Assembly: GCA_900553225.1 (NCBI GenBank)
Contig: USCV01000008.1
Span: 1 to 43,205 of the forward strand
Length of the DNA stretch: 43,205 nt
Source: an uncultured Clostridium sp.
GTDB taxonomy: Bacteria > Bacillota > Clostridia > TANB77 > CAG-508
Direction: 5' to 3'
Shown: one piece after another, positions 40,001-43,205 of the stretch
Position numbering within the stretch: position 1 is the first letter of the stretch
Layout: each line of letters starts with the position of its first letter
The notes under the pieces: model-generated
Told to the model about the DNA's origin: nothing
Database searches by the model: none
The model's input: the letters and a program-made list of their open reading frames with translations, nothing else
Position numbers and translations under genes: made by a program

Positions 40001-43000
40001 GTTATTTGTTGTGGTTCATCGTATTCTGTTGTGTTTCCTAAACCTAGTTCTCCATCATTATTTTGTCCCCAACTCCATACTGTTCCGTCTTGTTTTAGTG
40101 CTACAGAAAATTTATATCCTAAACTTATTTGTATATTACTATCGTTTACAACTTTTACCCAGATGCTTGTTGTTCTTTTTGTTGATGTGTCTGTTACTTT
40201 TATTTTTGTAATTCCTTGTTGTTTTCCTGTTATCATTCCTAGAGTTGTCAATTCTGCAACGTTAGAGTCTTCTATTTCGTAATTTAGTGTTCCAACTTTT
40301 GTTGTACTATCCGTATATACATTCATATCGTCTTGAATATTGAATAATAATGGATTTATTTTTTTGCTCTTATCTACCCCTACTGTTATCACTTTTTCTG
40401 GATAGTTTAGGAATCCATCTCCCATTTTGCTCAAATATGTTGCACTTGTATTTCCTGAGTTTCCTATTTGTCCATATGTGTTATCACCTGATACCCATAC
40501 AGTTCCATCTTTTCTAATTACTCCAGTATTTCTGTCAAGTTCATACATTTCGCCAATTTTAATTAATATTGCGTCTGTAACTTCTGTTCCATCTTCATTT
40601 AGCATTGTTTGTAATTTTGATGTGTTTGTTGTTGTTCCATTACTTAATTGTCCATATCCATTATATCCTGTTGCATATACTTTTCCGTCTTTACCTAATA
40701 TTGTTGTTACACTTGAATTTAATTCTCCATATTTTGCTTTTATTTCTGTTCCATCTTCTAATGTTAATTTTGTAAATGATGCTCTATTTGATGTATCTCC
40801 TAATCCTAATTCTCCATATCTATTTCTACCTGCTGCCCATACTGTTCCATCTTCCCTGATTATTAATGTTGCATCATTTCCTGCAGATACTTTGTTTATG
40901 TCATTTCCTACTATATGTGCTCCTGTTGGTTTTTCTGCTGTGTCGCCATATCCAAGTTGTCCATAATAGTTATATCCTCTTGCAACTACATTTGAATTTG
41001 ATTGCATAATTTCAACAAAACATTCTCCTGCACTTACAGATATTGCATTTGTACAGTCACTCATTTGTGTTGGAGTTGTTCTTGATGTCTCTGTATCATC
41101 TATTTGATGATAGTTTCCATCTCCCCATCCATATACATTTCCATTTTTGTCTATTGCGTATGAGTTTTCATCTCCATTTGCAACGTCTATAATGTTTTCT
41201 AAATATCCGTTTCCATCAATTCCTTTTACTCTTGTTGCATAACTTCTATATGTTCTATCTCCCAAGCCCAATTCACCGAACTCATTTTTTCCCCATGCAT
41301 ATACTTCACCTGTTTTTGTTAGTGCAATTGTTGTATTGTCTGTTACATCTATTTTTATTACATTTTCCAAGTATGTGTTTTCATCTATTTTTACTTGTAC
41401 TGATGTATTTCTATTTGTTGTATCTCCAACTCCTAATTGTCCATAATCATTTTTTCCTGTTGCCCATACAGTTCCATCTTCTTTTAGTGTTATTGTATTT
41501 CCATATCCTTGTCCTACTATTGGAACTGTAATTGCTCCTTCTTGGTTTCTGTATACATTTACTATTGCTTTTGCTTTTAGTCCATTTTTTGAGTTGTATC
41601 CTGTTATTGTAGTATAACCTAGTGTTTTACCTGTTACAATGCCGTTGCTGTCTACTGTTGCTACGTCTTCGTTTGATGATGTCCATGTCCAATCACTTTG
41701 GACTGGCTTTTCTTTTACAAATACATTGAAATTTGCTGCACTTATGACATCTATATCAAATTTTTCTCCTATTTTAATGTATTCGTTTTTGGCATTTAAT
41801 TGTACGTCATTTATACCAACTTGTGTAAAATATTTTGCTGATGATGTTGTTCCATTTCCTATTTGTCCATATGTATTATTTCCTGATACCCAGATAGTTC
41901 CATCTTTTTTTATTATTCCTGTATTTATATCTGGATCAGACATTTCGCCTACTTTAATTAACATTGCATCTGTTACTTCTGTACCATCTGAATTTAGCAT
42001 TGGTTTTAGTTTTAATGAATTTGTTGTTGTTCCATTACTTAATTGTCCATATCCATTATATCCCGTTGCATATACTTTTCCGTCTTTACCTAATATTGTA
42101 GTTACACTTGAATTTAATTCTCCATATTTTGCTTTTATTTCTGTTCCATCCTCTAATGTTAATTTTGTAAATGATGCTCTATTTGATGTATCTCCTAATC
42201 CTAATTCTCCATATCTATTTCTACCTGCTGCCCATACTGTTCCATCTTCCCTGATTATTAATGTTGCATCATTTCCTGCAGATACTTTGTTTATGTCATT
42301 TCCTACTATATGTGCTCCTGTTGGTTTTTCTGCTGTGTCGCCATATCCAAGTTGTCCATAATAGTTATATCCTCTTGCAACTACATTTGAATTTGATTGC
42401 ATAATTTCAACAAAACATTCTCCTGCACTTACAGATATTGCATTTGTACAGTCACTCATTTGTGTTGGAGTTGTTCTTGATGTCTCTGTATCATCTATTT
42501 GATGATAGTTTCCATCTCCCCATCCATATACATTTCCATTTTTGTCTATTGCGTATGAGTTTTCATCTCCATTTGCAACGTCTATAATGTTTTCTAAATA
42601 TCCGTTTCCATCAATTCCTTTTACTCTTGTTGCATAACTTCTATATGTTCTATCTCCCAAGCCCAATTCACCGAACTCATTTTTTCCCCATGCATATACT
42701 TCACCTGTTTTTGTTAGTGCAATTGTTGTATTGTCTGTTACATCTATTTTTATTACATTTTCCAAGTATGTGTTTTCATCTATTTTTACTTGTACTGATG
42801 TATTTCTATTTGTTGTATCTCCAACTCCTAATTGTCCATAATCATTTTTTCCTGTTGCCCATACTGTTCCATCTTCTTTTAGTGTTATTGTATTTCCATA
42901 TCCTTGTCCTACTACTGGAACTGTAATTGCTCCTTCTTGGTTTCTATATACATTTACTATTGCTTTTCCTTTTAATCCTTTTTTTGCATTATAACCTGTA

Positions 43001-43205
43001 ATTGTTGTATATCCTATTGTTTTTCCTGTTACTGTTCCATTTTCGTCTATTGTTGCCACATCTTCGTTTGATGATGTCCATGTCCAATCACTTTGGACTG
43101 GTTTTTCAGGAATAAATATATTAAAGCTTGATTCATTAAGTACATCAATATCTAATGTTTCTCCAATTTTTATATATTCATTTCTTGCATTTAATAAAAC
43201 CTCCG
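28078..43205 (-). CDS. Giant surface protein: RCC1 repeats, Big_2 domains, cadherin-like domains, dockerin-like pair and M23 peptidase (5' partial)
   Basis: At least 5041 codons are open to the right edge with no start in sight; the first visible residues (EVLLNARNEYIKIGE) already belong to a Big_2-like domain. In protein order: six blocks of six or seven RCC1-type repeats (such as WGDNTYGQLGNGT), each block followed by a Big_2-like Ig domain; about 20 cadherin-like beta-sandwich domains (29080-34945); a carboxypeptidase-regulatory-like domain near SISGRILTENTEEKY; a dockerin-like EF-hand pair with DLNEDGVVNKLDRDILKKNY; and a C-terminal LytM/M23 domain with HTGID and HLHFE, the zinc-ligand motifs. 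It probably reaches far outside the wall, with propellers for binding and a peptidoglycan endopeptidase at the C-terminus. The signal peptide and any anchor must be in the unseen part. Confidence 0.9.
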   Translation of the reverse strand, partial: EVLLNARNEYIKIGETLDIDVLNESSFNIFIPEKPVQSDWTWTSSNEDVATIDENGTVTGKTIGYTTITGYNAKKGLKGKAIVNVYRNQEGAITVPVVGQGYGNTITLKEDGTVWATGKNDYGQLGVGDTTNRNTSVQVKIDENTYLENVIKIDVTDNTTIALTKTGEVYAWGKNEFGELGLGDRTYRSYATRVKGIDGNGYLENIIDVANGDENSYAIDKNGNVYGWGDGNYHQIDDTETSRTTPTQMSDCTNAISVSAGECFVEIMQSNSNVVARGYNYYGQLGYGDTAEKPTGAHIVGNDINKVSAGNDATLIIREDGTVWAAGRNRYGELGLGDTSNRASFTKLTLEDGTEIKAKYGELNSSVTTILGKDGKVYATGYNGYGQLSNGTTTNSLKLKPMLNSDGTEVTDAMLIKVGEMSDPDINTGIIKKDGTIWVSGNNTYGQIGNGTTSSAKYFTQVGINDVQLNAKNEYIKIGEKFDIDVISAANFNVFVKEKPVQSDWTWTSSNEDVATVDSNGIVTGKTLGYTTITGYNSKNGLKAKAIVNVYRNQEGAITVPIVGQGYGNTITLKEDGTVWATGKNDYGQLGVGDTTNRNTSVQVKIDENTYLENVIKIDVTDNTTIALTKTGEVYAWGKNEFGELGLGDRTYRSYATRVKGIDGNGYLENIIDVANGDENSYAIDKNGNVYGWGDGNYHQIDDTETSRTTPTQMSDCTNAISVSAGECFVEIMQSNSNVVARGYNYYGQLGYGDTAEKPTGAHIVGNDINKVSAGNDATLIIREDGTVWAAGRNRYGELGLGDTSNRASFTKLTLEDGTEIKAKYGELNSSVTTILGKDGKVYATGYNGYGQLSNGTTTNTSKLQTMLNEDGTEVTDAILIKIGEMYELDRNTGVIRKDGTVWVSGDNTYGQIGNSGNTSATYLSKMGDGFLNYPEKVITVGVDKSKKINPLLFNIQDDMNVYTDSTTKVGTLNYEIEDSNVAELTTLGMITGKQQGITKIKVTDTSTKRTTSIWVKVVNDSNIQISLGYKFSVALKQDGTVWSWGQNNDGELGLGNTTEYDEPQQITDITEKITDVKTGYYHSIALTEKGEVYTWGYNGNGQLGNGTREDSLVPVKVTRLKNVTKVNAYKYMTIALTQNGEVYAWGSGYGAKPVKLNFTRKIIDVSGNLVLAENRKAYNLDETKSYGKDLIKVVAGYNHYLGLTSDGEVYAWGSNSYGQLGNGNNTSSSTAVKVVTPDGKSNMTNIVDISAGDSYSIITDKDGKVYTFGYYGDYRTANTVHSNKPVEIQDLYKTELVAASEGGHTAIVDWDGNVYTVGLNDYGQLGLKDTTTRSKFEKIGELEISCEPARITLNVGESKDISLALSSSFNLKNNKQASGEVNKTIENETIASLAGNTVTGNAIGKTMLNATYEGIIGTLNTEIQKFNKNVEVEVLPKDGKVTPKVEAGDGFTVELKADGTVWSHGQNQYGQLGVGDTNSYNEPQKVKIIKNTIKNEDGSKTEIEDTIKDISVGNYHVLALSETGKVYAWGYGEKGQLGTGSGYSNEEPVVVKDIYRKQLQDIVKVEAGENVSFAITSKGKVYAWGNGYSSRAQLLDLPENAVDITSKYVLTGDGKVYNISTKEQLPIVGKIVDLDEGTNHTVMLTNDGKAYAIGDNTYGQLSNGNNVPSETTPVAVRKNSENIFTGIKEIKAGDKTTVIVTTDGKLYACGMNDNNELGIENKEILDVNIPQENKNIENVISANIGTNHVVAIKEDGEVDAFGYGKNGELGSRNDKNSIIPVMVGKDIIRTNTNNVALKVNQETTIEGYVDYFNIFNNDIKNINYTSKDTSVATLEDIQENDINDETLNESRKFKIRLSGKKTGTTIVTANQENTDNVGVIQVEIVPETENEITISPNVITNGSHTISLRTDGKVFTWGDNTYGQLGNGTVKTSDEPVEVTFPEGTIITQIAAGENHNVALDSNGNVWTWGRNNNYQIGNTRANQYTPYKVSNLPKVIKISAGNNNTMVITENNELYAWGLNAYGDLGLGTYTNKVLPKKVKGIHDIIDISGGKSHYIALNRAGEVFVTGSNLYGQLGIGDNEIGKINEFQKVEIKDKIGTIDAGDISNIATTVDGYVYTWGGNTYSILGTGDKENKNVPTKLKDVKNIRQASTGKTHTILRDENNNVYVTGTNSNGQLGLGTTENKTTFEQNTLINNVIRVSAGDTYTAFLKEDGSVWACGDYNHGDKEKKSRTKSEEPILVGSDTSSLDTMEIVIVKSEVQSILANAKFKFNLIYIEQNDKSDFEYTSYNNDIAKVDEDGNMLGIREGTTWVKVKDKKTGKESVAIIRVVDNNIEYNTHVAPNTVSGKNFALGLKEDGTIWTWGYDASGLADSNVPVSTNVISTYNSISAGKNYALATRKDGTAWAIGSNNYGQLGIGSYESKAKLVQIEGLTDITSISAGETHSIALDSYGTVYGWGSNANGELSSKYIGKDTSKPVVISMPRDTIIQISAGKGESAFVTTNGQVYGMGKILNGYIPGVTNAVKVEVGTNYLLILRADGTIYKYQDGKLSQVSNIKNAIDISVQNNVNMYQSVDEKAYTWGENINGQLGLNSTEEVSNPTQVLENGTNVFRIGAGYNNTFIISNTGFIYSAGDNKRGELGNGTSDNDQSTTKYNSIVHTLVGDRNFEIDPENNTLEINEIEDINIKAKTFNVFGDKNKELDEYKWDAENTAILSILENGKVQGASLGTTQLIVTDKVTGEEKQGTRAVVPVDTDRIESITATGAEAEVTEAFKYKAKVPVDEDTTKSQVQIKTKLGTDQISIDNGATWGKGIITKEIDILNNETEVPFIVKTEAGNEVNYTLTIVRVSNDNSIKNVTIQKADVGAEEQITEKESKIYETIVPSTGENVVKVTTNHEKAYVSIDGQAKEEHEQTYTFEMEEPVKEIPLKITSESGKEETYTLKVYTKEYLATLNKVMVNGKEATKIDDKNYEVIITDEIDLASIEATANFTTSKVGINGGEKQESTIKEDIQTVLDMVSATIQVESEDGTKQNEYTLTIKKQRTNSKIQELQVEGKTIKEINNVYTAYVGTDINNATVKITAKDTESTITLADFTEEKATIEKEVEVNAETNAYKIQIKNNETGRNEKYTLIIKRGDTEVGLKDIFAVNETTIREAEKVEDTKYEIRVLSTYTSTNLTINCINTESKIAVGQDNIDAGNYQIGTSTQTISLTEKETTVPVKVITADGGKEKEYTINIIRSSDNAELNEVAINELLGNDDIPAEISKTEENTYEVQLQNAVTTLKVKATAVNENTNVKIGEDKYSLKEATKEITLDSSLTEAIITVKTEYGTEKQYTLKINTLPAETGLKEVTVGNESASYNSTKGRYEIKVDNELSSYDIIVKSTDDLANITLGIKAGDVTKAGTVEATENKSGKETIVPITVTAQNGIESSTYDLAIIEKSSIANIGTVQVNGQEIEPDENGNYIANVKSTITDAEIRVESQNDNAKVTVDSETQDTNQVTIKRKITEDKTEYTIKVVSEDGKNTEEKLLTINRLSGNTNISSIKVETEDKTEYEPTVQEDGTYHVKTKRTETANITVTAEDEKAKISIAGGEKNVGNNTSTVTLLDEITEVNILIEAEDGTTKAEILKIEKESNNTDIAEIKGKDIKKVSKITSSTYEVQVDDRLQTLAIDAITKDENAKIKLGTETEYTPNKIENKSIDISQINSFTIDVLAEDGETTKTYTIEVTKKFSTGLAQIKTDGEIARLQDNSEIIYNGWVDADNTANIEITPDNTLAKVSVYKDNELIISQVGTITLTQDMKYETDSYKIIVSNPNKEAETSTYILNLIKKSTNNNIEYVKVNGETLTENTDTQTYETQVITVDSEKYELQVKAENEYATIKFDNGEYSVENTQTQEYEINPEETKEVKVTVKSQNGEEIIKTVKIYRKDNNLNVETIKVNGTDITLTYDEKHKNYNITLENTLDTTTLEIVAESEKTEVNTTIDEVEHSGQKTVTVDNINLPGVGKKIITFTVTSEEGKKETRTITISQFSSDIELEKLQVRGKEAKKRDDGNYEITIGNVPTYVDIYAKAQEETTSIEINGGTSSVGEQQATIQSIAEGQYLEVPVKLTAADGTEYEYQLYITVKSGDNNVGTIRVNNLEATKIDDKTYRSFVQESAVQATVDVTAKSELSNIKVTLGDSQKIGNPLNFIQTLPEEKTNVTITIVSEAGEDKQYTLEIIKESSDNSLKNVYVNGNELEKDKKTGRYRTTVEDNKKPVIKAISNNQYAYVRIALNEEEQTQSEKAVELGSDKITVIPITIRSQTGITNVEYIELEKIDKSTAVDSLIVDDVEITDYDKETNTYKAVVDKDIEQHEIFIMAGNTNSTIEINENTAVGSITTYSTLEEGQDGKTIPFTVTSETGTTQKYQLLLIKKSSNVKVTQVVVNDVKILPDQDRPDIYRKNIKKLANKAKIKVTTEYPYASVKIGDNDTVMNDSEAWVDLKLEQDEITVPVVVTATDGKTVETYNIILQRLSNDTSAIVSYDGEPLSKDENGEYNVSILDTATSGTIKVVTNDANATVDIANTLEYELGGKEYNLDIDTKTAERTIEVPISVVSADETVENSTLVITRLSTNNNTAKVEGTYEDNDKQVTKEAVIDEDGNYFIMAKEETSEVTLKITPESQYSTIRLGDQTSKGELTTTATLTGDITFVNYTVTSEAGEEKQYTIKIGKVASISGRILTENTEEKYKSTIKLYKSTDASNPVKQMETEEDGTFYITIEESGKYDLVACKDGYLNYKVTGIEVIKGEETILDEHKLIAGNVVKNNEKSTFEEQIEIDDLVALNNNYGEIITDEDKETRAIYDLNEDGVVNKLDRDILKKNYGKKAETIEWVNPNKATKKIMKSASIKTTSEQNFILPITCNYTITSSYGTRKHPITGVIKKHTGIDISGVHHTEILAVADGEVTFAGVQNGYGNCVEIKHIVNGETIYSFYAHLSRIDVKVKDTVKQGQVIGLEGGAPESDPNPGSSTGHHLHFEIRKSSGYGNDVDPTNYIKFKNK
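29080..34945 (-). repeat. Array of about 20 cadherin-like beta-sandwich domains
   Basis: The protein shows a period of about 95-100 residues. Each unit begins with a pattern like NNNIEYVKVNGE and ends with E-x-G-x-x-x-Y-T-L-x-I (for example SEDGTKQNEYTLTIKK). I count about 20 starts by eye. The pattern fits the bacterial cadherin-like beta-sandwich family (PF12733-type). The units are diverged from each other at both protein and DNA level, so this is an old array. Confidence 0.85.
40626..41560 (-). repeat. Near-identical direct repeat, copy 1
   Basis: This segment recurs at an offset of exactly 1395 bases (465 codons) in 42021..42955. By eye, 40764 to 41469 matches without a difference and only a handful of substitutions occur elsewhere. 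It encodes most of one RCC1 block. Confidence 0.9.
42021..42955 (-). repeat. Near-identical direct repeat, copy 2
   Basis: The partner of 40626..41560. Flanks on both sides stay alignable but diverge clearly: the Big_2-like segment around 41560-41820 differs from 42955-43205 at many positions. The high identity is therefore confined to the RCC1 block. Confidence 0.9.

Larger units (their letters stand above)
35220..43205 (-). repeat. Six blocks of RCC1-type repeats separated by Big_2-like domains
   Basis: By eye there are about 39 repeats with the core [ATSV]WG-x-N-x-x-GQLG-x-G, each about 50 residues. They fall into six groups of six or seven, and between groups lies one Ig-like domain with WTSSNEDVATVDSNGIVTG-type sequence. 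An RCC1 fold is a seven-bladed propeller, so each group should make one propeller. The first and second groups are near-identical. Confidence 0.88.

Noticed and set aside
29315..42926. Many plus-strand open frames of 60-280 codons inside the giant gene
   Set aside because: They repeat with the same periodicity as the RCC1 and cadherin-like units on the other strand, have Leu/Phe/Ser-biased composition and no SD, so they are mirror frames of repeated coding sequence.
40626..42955. Direct repeats considered as ends of a mobile element
   Set aside because: Both copies and the sequence between them are one continuous coding frame of RCC1 and Big_2-like units; no transposase or terminal inverted repeat is present.
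1..43205. tRNA, rRNA or reassigned UGA code
   Set aside because: No cloverleaf-like or rRNA-like stretch was noticed in the gaps, which are short; UGA serves as a stop at 16659 and tryptophans are UGG, so a Mycoplasma-like code is not supported.

Overview
The window is strongly AT-rich and almost entirely coded on the minus strand; only one gene (24254..25672) lies on the plus strand. UGA ends at least one gene (the Spo0E-like ORF) and tryptophans are UGG, so the standard bacterial code applies. The Gram-positive gene content (rpsU-yqeY, the M16 peptidase pair next to lgt, a Spo0E-like phosphatase, LysM/GH25 lysozyme, PrgI-type secretion genes) together with clean SD and sigma-A promoter sequences points to a low-GC Firmicute, most likely an uncultured Clostridia-type anaerobe. 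The exact taxon cannot be read from the sequence.

Region 1 (1..16514, minus strand) is a type IV secretion (T4SS)-like gene set. Two short pilin-like genes (16514 to 15748) have their own promoter and terminator. The main operon starts at a second promoter (15439..15467). It encodes a third pilin-like protein, a PrgI-family membrane protein, a membrane-anchored protein resembling the N-terminal domain of VirB4/TraC, a VirB4-type ATPase, a VirB6/TrbL-like protein, an unidentified membrane-anchored extracytoplasmic protein, two further VirB6/TrbL-like paralogs, and a large membrane-anchored protein that is frameshifted and runs off the left edge. No relaxase, coupling protein, integrase or origin of transfer is visible, so it is open whether this is part of a conjugative element or a resident secretion machine.

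Region 2 (16659..21370, minus) is core-like: a Spo0E-like small ORF, lgt, the ymfH/ymfF-type M16 peptidase pair, yqeY and rpsU. rpsU has a near-consensus promoter and a leader hairpin, and a second strong hairpin separates it from yqeY.

Region 3 (21508..27950) holds a secreted GH25 lysozyme with three LysM domains, an SPFH protein with two zinc ribbons (YdjI-like), a divergent WG-repeat membrane protein, a small GNAT-like protein, a DUF2971 protein and a SAM-dependent methyltransferase with a large inverted repeat at its promoter.

Region 4 (28078..43205, minus) is one open reading frame of at least 5041 codons whose N-terminus lies beyond the right edge. In protein order it has about 39 RCC1-type repeats in six blocks separated by Big_2-like domains, about 20 cadherin-like beta-sandwich domains, a carboxypeptidase-regulatory-like domain, a dockerin-like EF-hand pair and a C-terminal M23 endopeptidase. 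The two N-terminal-most RCC1 blocks are a nearly identical 1395-bp tandem duplication. Its gene ends in a terminator whose stem contains the stop codon.

The common theme is the cell envelope: a secretion channel, lipoprotein maturation, two peptidoglycan hydrolases and a giant surface protein.
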